64,000 nt of DNA from Mycolicibacterium litorale (GTDB lineage Bacteria; Actinomycetota; Actinomycetes; Mycobacteriales; Mycobacteriaceae): the NCBI GenBank assembly GCA_002007745.1, contig CP019882.1, positions 3,100,001 through 3,164,000 of the forward strand, read 5' to 3'. Below, in pieces: positions 18,934-28,302 of this stretch; the first letter of the stretch is position 1, and each line of letters opens with the position of its first letter. The translations under genes were made by a program, and so were the position numbers. The notes below the pieces were generated by a model, which was given only the letters and a program-made list of their open reading frames with translations, did not search any database and had not been told where the DNA came from.

Positions 18934-19736
18934 CTCGCGGTCTGCGGTCGGGGTGCCGTCGCGGCGGTCAGTGCGCGGCGCACGGTGCGCCGCCGGTCGA
19001 TCCAGTACGCCGACAGAGCGCCCAGTGTGCCCAGTGCGGCGGTCGCGATGATGGACACGCCGGTGTTGGCCATGATCATGTAGCCGAAGGCCACCGCCAC
19101 CGCCAGCAGGCCGTAGCGCGCAGTCGTCCAGTGCGCCGGGTGGCCGAACCGGGTGCCGACCACCATTCCCAGGACCAGAGCGGTGGCATGACCGACGTTG
19201 GTGAAATCACCGGCGGTGACCGCCGCCGAGGCGAACGCCGCCGCCAGCCACCACCCGGTCCACGCCGCGCGCCATCGCCGGGGAATGGCGGCGGTGAGCG
19301 CTCCCAGGACGCCGACCGCGCCGTAGCTCATGCCCACATCGGTGACGTTGACGATCGACCAGGAGGTCAGCCCGGCGGCCAGCGCCGCGGCCAGGCCGGC
19401 GGCCACCAACAGGGTGGCCCCCACGTGACCGATGACGAAGGCGACCACCAGGCGCCGGCTGCGCCACAGCAACTCGGCGAGGGCCAACAGGGCGACCAGG
19501 CCGGGCAGCCACACATAGATGGGCCCAGTTTCGGTGACGAAGGCGCTGCCGATCAGGGTGCCGAACCGGCCCTCGCCGAGGTTGTGCAGATTGGTACTCG
19601 CGTGCCGGAGGACTTGGTCACGGATGTGCGGGCCGAGCGCCAGCAGCGCGAGCGCCACCGCCACCAGGGCAGCCGTGTACCCCACCGTCACCCGTACGCG
19701 GACCAGCCGCGACCACAACGTCGACACCATCACCAT
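18930..19736 (-). CDS. Rhomboid-like membrane protein (Rv1648-like)
   Basis: This is a 268-residue polytopic protein with about seven hydrophobic segments. Segment 4 carries VGMSYGAVGVLGAL, which resembles the rhomboid serine motif GxSGxxxGLLG with one residue more. A later segment has NVGHATALVLGMVVG, which could supply the histidine of the Ser-His dyad. The fold assignment is therefore reasonable, but protease activity is unproven because the serine motif is not canonical. It sits 3 bp downstream of the cyclase gene on the same strand, so the two are almost certainly co-transcribed, as Rv1647 and Rv1648 are neighbours in M. tuberculosis. Confidence 0.75.
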   Translation of the reverse strand: MVMVSTLWSRLVRVRVTVGYTAALVAVALALLALGPHIRDQVLRHASTNLHNLGEGRFGTLIGSAFVTETGPIYVWLPGLVALLALAELLWRSRRLVVAFVIGHVGATLLVAAGLAAALAAGLTSWSIVNVTDVGMSYGAVGVLGALTAAIPRRWRAAWTGWWLAAAFASAAVTAGDFTNVGHATALVLGMVVGTRFGHPAHWTTARYGLLAVAVAFGYMIMANTGVSIIATAALGTLGALSAYWIDRRRTVRRALTAATAPRPQTAS

Positions 19737-19739
19737 CCA

Positions 19740-20639
19740 CTATGCCTGTGCCTCGAGGTCGTCTCCGTCGTCCTCGGCTGGCAGATCCCTACGGGTTTTC
19801 AGCCGGTACATCACCAGATCGGTCGGCACACCACTGGAACGCGGGGCGAAGACTTGGCGGCGGATCCTTTTCACCGTCACCCCTAGCGAGTTCACGTCGT
19901 CGGGTTCGATCAGGTCGAGGGTGGTCTCCGACACGATCAGGCCGCCGCGGGTGGCCCGATCCATCACCCGGGCGGCGATGTTGACGTCGACCCCAAGCCA
20001 ATCCGATCCGATGCGCTGCGGCCGTCCGGTGTGAATCCCGGCGCGCATCCGCGGCGTGTACCCGTCGACCTCGACGGTTCGCACCGCTTCCCGGGCGGCC
20101 ATGGTCGCCCGCACGGCGGTGGCGGGGTCGGAGAACACGGCCATCATGCCGTCGCCCATCCGTTTGACGATGTGGCCGCCGGCATCCAGCAGCGGCGGCT
20201 CGACGACCTGGGCGACGCGACGCAGCAGCCGCAGGGTGGCGTCGTCCCCGGCCTGCAGCGACCAACTGGAGAAGCCGACCAAGTCGGTGAAGACCAGCGT
20301 GACCTCCCGATTGGGTGACCGGCCGGATACGCGTTCGGTGAGCGCCTGCCACAGCTGGAGTGTGGCCAAACTCACCTCGCGGGTGGCGGCCTCACGGTCA
20401 CGCAACAGCCGGTCGGCGGCCCGGGCGGCGGCGCGGGCTCCGCCGTCGCCCGCCGCGGACAGCGGGTCACCGAAGTCGGGGTCGCCGGGCAGGATGCGGC
20501 GGGCCCGGCGAATCAGGGCGATGATGCCGGGGTGGTGGTTGGTGTTGTGCCACCACGCGGCGGGGCTGCGCCCGGGCCGGGCCAGATGGTTGACGTCAAC
20601 GGGGGGAACGGGTTGATCGTCGAACGGCTCGACGTCCAC
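19740..20639 (-). CDS. Class III adenylate cyclase (Rv1647-like)
   Basis: The C-terminal half is a complete class III nucleotide cyclase domain. Numbered from GTG 20639, metal-binding aspartates are D119 (FTDLVGFS) and D163 (KRMGDGMMAVF). The adenine-selecting pair is K159 and D213, and the transition-state pair N220/R224 lies in VNIAAR. With all six residues present, it should make cAMP as a homodimer. Residues 1-110 form an N-terminal domain rich in conserved Trp, His and Asn (AWWHNTNHHPG) with no membrane helix. The frame is open much further upstream, but coding character and similarity to Rv1647 begin near FPTLADVDVEP. The GTG is the first in-frame usual start there and may be slightly short. 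Confidence 0.87.
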   Translation of the reverse strand: MDVEPFDDQPVPPVDVNHLARPGRSPAAWWHNTNHHPGIIALIRRARRILPGDPDFGDPLSAAGDGGARAAARAADRLLRDREAATREVSLATLQLWQALTERVSGRSPNREVTLVFTDLVGFSSWSLQAGDDATLRLLRRVAQVVEPPLLDAGGHIVKRMGDGMMAVFSDPATAVRATMAAREAVRTVEVDGYTPRMRAGIHTGRPQRIGSDWLGVDVNIAARVMDRATRGGLIVSETTLDLIEPDDVNSLGVTVKRIRRQVFAPRSSGVPTDLVMYRLKTRRDLPAEDDGDDLEAQA

Positions 20640-20773
20640 ATCCGCCAGCGTAGGGAACCGTTTTCGGGGCAGCCAGGTGATGTGACGCGGGCAACGTCTC
20701 GCTATGCCCAACGACTGGTCACAGCTTTGTCGCCGACATAGACAACGCACGTTGTCAGCCTTATCGTGAGGCG

Positions 20774-21817
20774 ATGAGGTCGACGGCGACCGCGACATCC
20801 CCCGAGCCCACTCCGCTTGGCCCGGACTCCCTGACATGGAAGTACTTCGGTGATCTGCGCACCGGCATGCTCGGCGTGTGGATCGGATCGCTGCAGAACA
20901 TGTACCCGCAGCTCGGGGCCGGTGTGGAGGACCACTCGATCCTGCTGCGCGAACCACTGCAGCGGGTGGCGCGCTCGGTGTACCCGATCATGGGCGTGGT
21001 CTACGACGGGCAGCGGGCCCGCCAGACCGGTGAGCAGATCAAGGGGTTCCACCGCGACATCAAGGGCGTCGACGGCAAGGGGCGCCGGTACCACGCGCTG
21101 GACCCCGAGACGTTCTACTGGGCGCACGCCACGTTCTTCATGCTGATCTTGAAGGTCGCCGAGTATTTCTGTGGTGGGCTGACCGAAGCCGAGAAGCGTC
21201 AGTTGTTCGACGAGCACGTGCAGTGGTACCGGATGTACGGGATGAGCATGCGGCCGGTTCCCGAATCATGGGAGCAGTTCTGCGAGTACTGGGATCGGGT
21301 TTGCCGCGACGAATTGGAGATCAACCGAGCGACCCGGGAGATCTTCGAGATCCGGATACCGAAGCCGAAATTCGTGCTGATGCCCACCCCGGTGTGGGAC
21401 CAGTTGTTCAAACCGATGGTCGCGGGCCAACGGTGGATCGCCGCCGGGTTGTTCGACCCGGTGGTGCGGGAGAAGGCCGGGATGCGCTGGAGGCCGGGTG
21501 ATGAGGCATTGCTGCGCCTGTTCGGCAAGGCTGTGGAACTGGCGTTCTGGGCGGTGCCCGACGAAATCCGGCTGCACCCGCGGGCACTGTCGGCGTATCG
21601 GCGGGCGGCCGGCCAGATTCCGGCCGACGCGCCGCTGGTCGAGGCGCCCGGTTTCATGGCACCCCCAAAGACCGGCGCGGCCTGCCCATGCACTATGTCC
21701 CTCGACACAAAAGCCTCGCCGCACGTGCGGGGTCACTGGTCCACACGACGTTCTCTCTCGCCGGTCTGCGGCCCGCTCGAGGACGTTCCGCCGCCGCCTG
21801 AACCGGAGAACCCATGA
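20774..21817 (+). CDS. MpaB/DUF2236-family oxygenase-like protein (Rv1645c-like), frame uncertain at 3' end
   Basis: This protein of about 345 residues has the DUF2236 fold shared with latex-clearing and mycophenolic-acid MpaB proteins, a haem-linked family. Conserved segments include LLREPLQRVARSVYPIMGVVY, DPETFYWAHATFF and LHPRALSAYRRAAG. The last 55 residues as read look wrong: Cys-rich and without family resemblance. Adding one C to the C5 run at 21662-21666 gives KDRRGLPMHYVPRHKSLAAR and a stop at 21801, far more protein-like. As read, the stop TGA overlaps the acyl-CoA dehydrogenase ATG at 21814, which weakly favours the literal frame. The substrate is unknown. Confidence 0.83.
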   Translation: MRSTATATSPEPTPLGPDSLTWKYFGDLRTGMLGVWIGSLQNMYPQLGAGVEDHSILLREPLQRVARSVYPIMGVVYDGQRARQTGEQIKGFHRDIKGVDGKGRRYHALDPETFYWAHATFFMLILKVAEYFCGGLTEAEKRQLFDEHVQWYRMYGMSMRPVPESWEQFCEYWDRVCRDELEINRATREIFEIRIPKPKFVLMPTPVWDQLFKPMVAGQRWIAAGLFDPVVREKAGMRWRPGDEALLRLFGKAVELAFWAVPDEIRLHPRALSAYRRAAGQIPADAPLVEAPGFMAPPKTGAACPCTMSLDTKASPHVRGHWSTRRSLSPVCGPLEDVPPPPEPENP

Positions 21818-23049
21818 TCGAATGGTCCGACGTCGACCTTGCCGTGCGCGATGCCGTCCGCGAATTCGTCGACAAGGAGGTGCGACCGCACCTCGACGAA
21901 CTCGAGAGCGGCGACCTCGAGCCCTATCCCCTGGTGCGTAAGCTGTTCGCCACCTTCGGGATCGACGAGATGGCACGAGAGTCGCTGACCAAGCGCCTGG
22001 ACAAGATGCGGGCGGGTGCGGACGCGAAGTCCGGCGGCGGGGGCGGCATGTTCGGCGGTGGCCAGGGCGGCATGGGCTTCGTGGTGATCAGCGAGCTCTG
22101 TCGGGTCTCGATGGGGATGGTGACCGGCATGGGTGTCAGCCTGGGACTCACGGTGCCGACCATCCAGAGCCGGGGCACGCTGGCCCAGCAGGAACGCTGG
22201 CTGCCGGGTCTGGTGACCTACGAGAAGATCGGCGCATGGGCGATCACCGAGCCTGATTCAGGTTCTGATGCGTTCGGCGGGATGAAGTCCTACGTCGTGC
22301 GCGACGGGGACGACTACATCCTCAACGGCCAGAAGACGTTCATCACCAACGGTCCGGATGCCGACGTCGTCGTGGTCTACGCCAAGTTGGATGAGGGCGA
22401 CGCCGCGGTGGACAAGCGTGACCGCAAGGTCCTGACGTTCGTCCTGGACCGTGGCATGGAGGGATTCGTCCAGTCGAAGCCGTTCCGCAAGATGGGTATT
22501 CACAGCTCGCGCACCGGTGAGCTGTTCTTCAACAACGTGCGCCTGGGCCGCGACCGGCTGCTCGGGGAGACCGAGGACAACGCCGCGGGCGATGGTCGCG
22601 ACAGCGCCCGGTCGAGTTTCTCCGCCGAACGCATCGGGGTGGCGGCGATGGCGCTCGGCGTGATCGAGGAGTGCCTGCGGTTGTGTGTGGACTACGCCAA
22701 GACGCGGACGTTGTGGGGCAAGGAGATCGGCCAGTTCCAGTTGATCCAGCTGAAGCTGGCCAATATGGAGGTGGCCCGGATGAACGTGCGCAACATGCTG
22801 TTCCGGGTGATCGAATGCGCGCAGACCGGTACAGCGATCTCGTTGGCCGAGGCGTCGGCGATGAAGTACTACTGCTCGCAGGCGGCCACCGATGTGGCCA
22901 TGGAGGCGGTCCAGCTGTTCGGCGGCAACGGGTACATGACGGAGTATCGCGTGGAGCAGCTTGCTCGCGACGCGAAGTCACTGATGATCTACGCCGGCAG
23001 CAACGAAGTGCAGATCACCCATGTGGCCAAGGGGTTGCTCAGCGGGTGA
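21814..23049 (+). CDS. Acyl-CoA dehydrogenase
   Basis: This 411-residue FAD flavoenzyme should oxidise an acyl-CoA at the alpha-beta bond. The FAD/substrate block AWAITEPDSGSDAFGGMKS and the C-terminal signature ATDVAMEAVQLFGGNGYMTEYRVEQLARDAK (positions 22888-22980) are intact. A glycine-rich insertion at residues 71-87 (GGGGGMFGGGQGGMG) before the first conserved core helix is unusual and may be a flexible loop. The catalytic base is expected in the helix containing RVEQLARD, but I could not assign it with certainty. It follows the MpaB-like gene with a 12-bp gap or 4-bp overlap depending on the frame there. It is convergent with the winged-helix gene, so it is not part of the catabolic operon. 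Confidence 0.9.
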   Translation: MIEWSDVDLAVRDAVREFVDKEVRPHLDELESGDLEPYPLVRKLFATFGIDEMARESLTKRLDKMRAGADAKSGGGGGMFGGGQGGMGFVVISELCRVSMGMVTGMGVSLGLTVPTIQSRGTLAQQERWLPGLVTYEKIGAWAITEPDSGSDAFGGMKSYVVRDGDDYILNGQKTFITNGPDADVVVVYAKLDEGDAAVDKRDRKVLTFVLDRGMEGFVQSKPFRKMGIHSSRTGELFFNNVRLGRDRLLGETEDNAAGDGRDSARSSFSAERIGVAAMALGVIEECLRLCVDYAKTRTLWGKEIGQFQLIQLKLANMEVARMNVRNMLFRVIECAQTGTAISLAEASAMKYYCSQAATDVAMEAVQLFGGNGYMTEYRVEQLARDAKSLMIYAGSNEVQITHVAKGLLSG

Positions 23050-23394
23050 GCCAGCGAAGTTCTCCGGACCGATCGTGGTGGTGCCCGCCTCCGAGCGACA
23101 CCACCAGGCCTGGGCACGCAGCGCAAGCACCCGCCGGCGTATGCGATATTCGGTCGCGCGCGGGATGCCCCACGTCGCCGCGTACCGTCCGCGGCCGAGC
23201 GGCCGCACCCGGTCGTGGGCACGCTCCCATCGCAGGGCGTCTGAAATCGCTTTAGACGGCCGGCCGGCAACGGTGAATCCCCCAGCACCGAGCGCCACCG
23301 CGAGTTCGGCGACGGTGGTGGGGCCATGGAGTTGCAGGTGTCGGGTCAGCACGTAGCGCAGGTCCGTCCCGCGCAACAACAGCAAGTCACTCAT
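22978..23394 (-). CDS. Small winged-helix-like protein, 3' frame uncertain
   Basis: The N-terminal 75 residues from ATG 23394 (SDLLLLRGTDLRYVLTRH) look like a small winged helix: helices, then RPSKAISDALRWERAHDRVRPLGRGRY. Similar short proteins occur in mycobacteria. As read, it overlaps the end of the acyl-CoA dehydrogenase gene by 72 bp. One extra G in the GGTGGTG stretch at 23099-23105 would instead give an end VSLGGGHHHDRSGELRWLTR and a stop at 23039, an 11-bp overlap. I think that version is more likely. It lies 64 bp downstream of the molybdenum-hydroxylase operon on the same strand and could be its last gene or an independent regulator. Confidence 0.6.
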   Translation of the reverse strand: MSDLLLLRGTDLRYVLTRHLQLHGPTTVAELAVALGAGGFTVAGRPSKAISDALRWERAHDRVRPLGRGRYAATWGIPRATEYRIRRRVLALRAQAWWCRSEAGTTTIGPENFAGSPAEQPLGHMGDLHFVAAGVDHQ

Positions 23395-23458
23395 GGGCGA
23401 CACCATCGCACCGGCCACCGACAGCAGGGGCGTTGTCGCTCGGAGGCGGGCAGCACCC

Positions 23459-24451
23459 CTATTGGTCCCCCGCGCCGAGCGCGCGCACCAGCGCCCGGTG
23501 TACCGCGCTGCGCCCCAACTGAACCTTGAACGCGTTCTGGCTCAGCGGGCGCGCACCCGACATGGCGTGGTGCGCGGCATCCCACAACATCGAATCCTCG
23601 GGGCGCCGGCCGACCAGCACCGCCTCCGCCGCGGGCACCCGCCACGGCCGCGGTGCCACCCCGCCGAGCGCGACCGCCGCCGACGACACGACCCCGTCGG
23701 TCAGCGTGAGGCCCACCGCCACCGACACCAGGGCGAAGGCGTAGCTGTGCCGGTCGCGCAGTTTCAGGTACCACGAACGAGCCGCACACGATGACGGCGG
23801 CAACTCCAGGGCGACGATCAATTCCGCTGGCCGTAGCCGGTTTTCGATGTGCGGGGTGTCGCCGGGCAGGGTGTAGAAGTCGGTGATCGGAATGCTCCGG
23901 GATCCGTCTGGGCCCTGAACATGGACCACAGCGTCCAGCATCGCCAGCGCCACCGCCATGTCGGACGGATTGGTGGCCACGCAGGCGTCACCGGCGCCGA
24001 ACAGCGCGTGCTCGCGGTTGAAGCCGCCCACCGCCGCACACCCCGAGCCGGGCCGCCGCTTGTTGCACTGGTCGAATTCGGTCTGCATGAAATAGGGACA
24101 CCGGGTGCGCTGCAACAGATTACCGCCGACGGTCGCCATGTTGCGCAACTGAGTGGTGGCCCCGCTCAGGATCGCCTGCGACAGGACCGGATACTGCGAC
24201 CGGATCAGCGGATGGTTGGCCAGGGCACTGTTGGTGACGCCGGACCCGATGTGCACGCCACCGGACGCGGTTTCGATCACCGTGGTCAGCCCCAACCGCC
24301 GGATGTCGACAAGGGCAGCCGGTTCCAGCACGCCGTTCTTCATCAGGTCGACCAGGTTGGTTCCGCCGGCGAGGTAGTCGCCGCCGGTGTCGACGGCCGC
24401 GCGGATGGCGTCACCCACCGAGGCTGCGCGCTGAAAGCCGAAGGTCTTCAC
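23459..24451 (-). CDS. Molybdenum hydroxylase FAD subunit (CoxM/CutM family)
   Basis: This is the medium subunit of a xanthine-dehydrogenase-family enzyme, 330 residues, which passes electrons from the 2Fe-2S subunit to the acceptor through FAD. FAD-binding blocks AGGTNLVDLMK (residues 30-40) and ATVGGNLLQRTRCPYF are clear. This form, like 4-hydroxybenzoyl-CoA reductase and some relatives, carries a cysteine-rich loop (CNKRRPGSGCAAVGG) that may hold a further iron-sulfur centre; that is inference. GTG 24451 overlaps the small-subunit stop as GTGA. The open frame upstream to 24568 is spurious. Confidence 0.93.
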   Translation of the reverse strand: MKTFGFQRAASVGDAIRAAVDTGGDYLAGGTNLVDLMKNGVLEPAALVDIRRLGLTTVIETASGGVHIGSGVTNSALANHPLIRSQYPVLSQAILSGATTQLRNMATVGGNLLQRTRCPYFMQTEFDQCNKRRPGSGCAAVGGFNREHALFGAGDACVATNPSDMAVALAMLDAVVHVQGPDGSRSIPITDFYTLPGDTPHIENRLRPAELIVALELPPSSCAARSWYLKLRDRHSYAFALVSVAVGLTLTDGVVSSAAVALGGVAPRPWRVPAAEAVLVGRRPEDSMLWDAAHHAMSGARPLSQNAFKVQLGRSAVHRALVRALGAGDQ

Positions 24452-24993
24452 GTGGCGGCCGCCGTCGCCGCCTGCGCGATGGCCTCGACGATGTTCGAGT
24501 ACGCACCGCACCGACAGATGTTGCCGGCCATCCGTTCCCGGATCTCGTCCTCGGTCAGCGGGACGCAACCCTGCAACGCTTCGCGACGATCACCGTCGAA
24601 GGACACGGCCGAGAGGTCTCCGCGGGCATGTTCGCGCAGCAGTGCGTGCGCCGACGAGATCTGCCCCGGCGTGCAGTACCCGCACTGGAACGCGTCATGT
24701 GACAGGAACGCCTCCTGTACGGGGCTCAGCTCCTCACCGGCGGCCAAGCCCTCGATCGTCGTCACCGACGACCCGTCGATCGACACGGCCAGCGCCAGGC
24801 AACTGACGATCCGTTCGTCGTCCACGGCCACCGTGCACGCACCGCACAAGCCGTGGTCACAGCCCTTCTTGGTGCCGGTCAGCCGGAGCTGTTCACGTAA
24901 CAGGTCCAGCAAGGTGGTGCGGACGTCGACGCTCAACCGGTACGGAACACCGTTGACCGTCACATCGATGTCGTGTCGGGCAGTGGTGTCCAT
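24448..24993 (-). CDS. Molybdenum hydroxylase 2Fe-2S subunit
   Basis: This 181-residue small subunit has two iron-sulfur clusters. The plant-ferredoxin-type cluster uses C45, C50, C53 and C65 (GCDHGLCGACTV). The second cluster, nearer the molybdenum cofactor, uses C104, C107, C160 and C162 (CGYCTPG and NICRCGAY). It passes electrons from the molybdopterin subunit to the FAD subunit. ATG 24993 shares a base with the large-subunit stop (TGATG); the frame upstream to 25095 is not coding. No export signal is seen, so the complex is cytosolic. Confidence 0.95.
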   Translation of the reverse strand: MDTTARHDIDVTVNGVPYRLSVDVRTTLLDLLREQLRLTGTKKGCDHGLCGACTVAVDDERIVSCLALAVSIDGSSVTTIEGLAAGEELSPVQEAFLSHDAFQCGYCTPGQISSAHALLREHARGDLSAVSFDGDRREALQGCVPLTEDEIRERMAGNICRCGAYSNIVEAIAQAATAAAT

Positions 24994-27199
24994 CAGCTCT
25001 CCCGCATCAGTTGTTCGACGGTGATGGGCAGCTCGCGGAGACGGCGGCCGGTGGCATGAAAGATCGCGTTGGCCACCGCGGCGGGCACGCCACACGCCCC
25101 GATCTCCCCGACGCCGCGAACGCCGATCGGGTCCAGCGCATAGTCGGGCTCGTCGACGAAGGTGATGTCGAAGTCGGGGCGGTCGGCGTGGGTGGGCACG
25201 TAGTACTCGCCGATGAGCTGCCCGGTGTCGCCGTCGTAGGGCACCTGCTCCAGCAAGGCCATGCCCACCCCGAAGGTGATGCCGCCCATCACTTGGTTAC
25301 GAGCCAGCATCGGGTTCAGCACCCGTCCGCAGTCCAGCACGGCGACCCACCGGGTCACCGCCGCGCGGCCGATCTCCTCGTCGACCTCCACCTCGCAGAA
25401 GTGCGCCCCGAACGACTGGGACACCGTCTCGGTCTGGTCGCCGGCGTCGACGGAGACGGTGAAGCTCAGCTCGTCGACGTACCGTTGGCCACCACGGGCG
25501 ATGACGTCGGCCACCGCCATCCGGTAGCTCGCGCCCACCACGTCGCCGTCGACGACGCTGATCTCCGCGAGACCGTGAAAGGGCATCTGTTCGTCGGTGC
25601 GAACCAACGCGAGCAGCCGGCCGTTCCACTGCGCCGCGGCGGCGTGGACCGCCGAACCCACGGTCGCCGTGGTTTGCGACGCCCCGCTGTAAGGGGCGTC
25701 CGGGAACGATGAATTCCCCGACTCGAACCTCAGCCCGCCCGGCGACAGCCCGCTGGCGTCGGCGGCCACCTGACACATGGCGGTGCGCACGCCGGTGCCG
25801 ATCTCGTGAGTGGCCGAGGCGAAGGTCACCGCACCGTCGACGGCGGTGCGCACACTGCACGATGCCGGCATCCGCCGGCCCGGGTACGTCGCGGTGGCCA
25901 TCCCCCAACCGATCTGGACTCCGCCCGCCGACAACGACCGGGGCGCCAACGGTCTCTTGTCCCAACCGAAACGCTCGGCTCCCTGCTGGTAGCAGTCCAG
26001 CAGATGCTTGCCCGCCCATGGTCTGCCGTTGGTCTGGTCGCGCTCGGCGTGGTTGCGGATGCGCAGCGTCAGCGGATCCATGCCCAGTTCGGCGGCGAGT
26101 TCGTCCATCGCCGATTCCAACGCGAACAGTCCGGGCGCTTCGCCCGGGCCACGCATGAAACACGGTGTGGGCGCGTTGATCCGGGTGACACGGTGTGACA
26201 CCACCAGCCGTGGCGACTGATACAGGAAGCGGCTGGACAACCCCGCCGGCTCACAGAAGTGCGCCACCGTGGAAGTCTCGGTGCGGGTGTGGTGCTCGAT
26301 GCTGGCAAGCGCACCGGTGTCGTCGGCGACCAGGGTGAGGTCCTGGTGCGTGCGCGGCCGGTGGCCCGTCGAGGAGAACATCTGATTGCGGGTCAGGACG
26401 AGTTTGACCGGGCGGTCGAGCTGCCGTGCGGCGACCGCGCAGAGCACCACATGCATCCACAGAAAGCTCTTCGAACCGAAGGCACCGCCGACCAGCGGGG
26501 AGATCACCCGCACGTTGGCTTCGGGCAGTCCCAGGTAGGCGGCCAGGGCCGCCCGCTCCCGGTGATCCAGCGGGTGGCGTCGTGGACCGTCAGTACGTCG
26601 CCATCCCACGCCGCGATGGTGGCGGACAGTTCGATGGGATAGTGCGCGTTGATCGGTGTCGTGTAGTGCGCACGCACCCGCGCCGGCAGTCGGGGCTCCT
26701 CGACCGGGCCGCGGCGATCTTGCAGTTTCTCCTCGTCCAGCTTCACGAAATGGTCCGGAAGGTAACTCCCGTAGCGGATCTCATCGGTCTCCAGCTGGGG
26801 CACCTCGGTCTGGTAGCGCAGCTCGAACAGGCTCGCGGCGTAGGTGGCACGTTCCGGTGAGTCGGCCACGACGACCGCCAGGTGTTGCCCGACATGCTGG
26901 ACCGTCAGATCCGCGAGCGGCGGCCGCCGCTCCATCGGCAGGTCGAATGTCATGTCCACCGGCAGCCGATGCAGCACAGGACAATTCAGCGGTGTCAGGA
27001 CATGCAGCACACCGGGGGCTGCCCCGGCGCGGGCAGCGCTGTCCCGCAGTGACTCCGCGATCACCATGCCGCTGGGCACCTGGGACTGGACGATCACCGC
27101 GTAGGTGAGGCCCTCGACCGGCGTGTCGGCGGTGTAGCGGGCCCGGCCGGTCACCTTGTCCCGGCCCTCGATCCGGGTCAGCGACCGACCGGTCTGCAT
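24993..27199 (-). CDS. Molybdenum hydroxylase large (molybdopterin) subunit, frame broken once
   Basis: About 735 residues form the catalytic subunit of a xanthine dehydrogenase/aldehyde oxidase-type hydroxylase. The start at ATG 27199 gives MQTGRSLTRIEGRDKVTGRARYTAD, the usual beginning. Cofactor blocks are VVGGAFGSK-like (LVGGAFGSKSF) and MRGPGEAPG, and the catalytic glutamate is in GVRGVGEIGACG near the C-terminus. The frame changes at the GGG run 26558-26560, where WITG is followed in the other frame by ERAALAAYLGLP; one added G restores the whole protein. The enzyme likely hydroxylates an aromatic or N-heterocyclic carbon with water-derived oxygen. The unusual order large-small-medium and the rest of the operon suggest a catabolic role. 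Confidence 0.9.
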
Positions 27200-27210
27200 G
27201 GTCGGCGGTG

Positions 27211-28302
27211 TCAACTGAACGCCCTGGTGTACTGCGGCGGAGGCACCAATGCGGCATCGAGATCCCCGGCGGCGTGCCGCGCCCACATCGGGTCGCGCAG
27301 CAGAGCACGCGCCAGGAAGACCGCGTCGGCCTGCTCGTCGGCGATGATCCGTTCGGCCTGTTCGGGTTCGGTGATCATGCCCACCGCCGATGCGAGAACA
27401 CCCGCCTTGCTGCGCAGCGCGGCGGCGAACGGCACCTGATAGCCCGGACCCACCGGGATCGTCGCATCCGGCACCAGCCCACCGGTCGAGACGTCCATCA
27501 GATCCACACCGAGCTCCTTGAGCCGCGAGGCCAACTCCACGGACTCCCCCAGTGTCCACCCCACCCGCGGATCGTCGGTGTCACCGGCAAGCCAGTCGGT
27601 CGCCGAGACCCGGAAGAACAGCGGCAGATTCGCCGGCCACTCGCGGCGCACGGCGCTGACCACTTCCACCGCGAACCGCATCCGGTTCTCCAGGCTTCCG
27701 CCGTACTGGTCGGTGCGGGCGTTGGATTGCGGGGACAGGAACTGGTGAATCAGATATCCGTGCGCGCCATGCAGTTCGAGCACCTGGAAGCCGGCCGCCG
27801 CCGCACGCCGGGCCGCCGCCGCGAACGACTCGACGATCGATTCGATCTCGGGCACCCGCAGTTCGGTCGGGGCCGGCAGCCGGCCGAACGGCACCGGGCT
27901 GGGACCGACCGTCGGCCAGCTGTGCACGGCGCGGCTCTCGTCGGGCCATGGCCGCCCCGTCGAGCCCTTGCGTCCGGCGTGGACCAGCTGGATTCCGGGC
28001 ACCGCCCCCTGCTCGGAGATGAACCCGGTGACACGTCGAAAGTTGGCGGCCTGGGTGTCGTTCCACAGCCCGACGTCGTAGATGCTGCTGCGGCCCACCG
28101 GATCGACCGCCGTCGCCTCCACCATCACCAGCGCCGCGCCGCCCACCGCCCGGGAGCCGAGGTGCTGCAGGTGCCAATCGGTCGGCGACCCCATGTCCGG
28201 GCCGTCCGGGACGGCGGAGAACTGCATCATCGGTGACATCCAGACCCGGTGCGCGAAGGTCACCTCGCGAACGGTCAACGGGGTGAACAACCGACTGCTC
28301 AT
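27211..28302 (-). CDS. NADH:flavin oxidoreductase (Old Yellow Enzyme family, YqjM-like)
   Basis: This 363-residue FMN barrel protein belongs to the Old Yellow Enzyme family, which reduces activated C=C bonds with NAD(P)H. The family blocks HAGRKGS, the substrate-binding pair and loop ELHGAHGYLIHQFLSP, and DQYGGSLENRMRF are complete. The short MSPMMQFSA N-terminus fits the thermophilic-like/YqjM class. ATG 28302 overlaps the amidohydrolase stop (ATGA), and the molybdenum-hydroxylase large subunit begins 11 bp downstream. In this operon it may reduce a ring or unsaturated ring-cleavage product. Confidence 0.93.
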   Translation of the reverse strand: MSSRLFTPLTVREVTFAHRVWMSPMMQFSAVPDGPDMGSPTDWHLQHLGSRAVGGAALVMVEATAVDPVGRSSIYDVGLWNDTQAANFRRVTGFISEQGAVPGIQLVHAGRKGSTGRPWPDESRAVHSWPTVGPSPVPFGRLPAPTELRVPEIESIVESFAAAARRAAAAGFQVLELHGAHGYLIHQFLSPQSNARTDQYGGSLENRMRFAVEVVSAVRREWPANLPLFFRVSATDWLAGDTDDPRVGWTLGESVELASRLKELGVDLMDVSTGGLVPDATIPVGPGYQVPFAAALRSKAGVLASAVGMITEPEQAERIIADEQADAVFLARALLRDPMWARHAAGDLDAALVPPPQYTRAFS

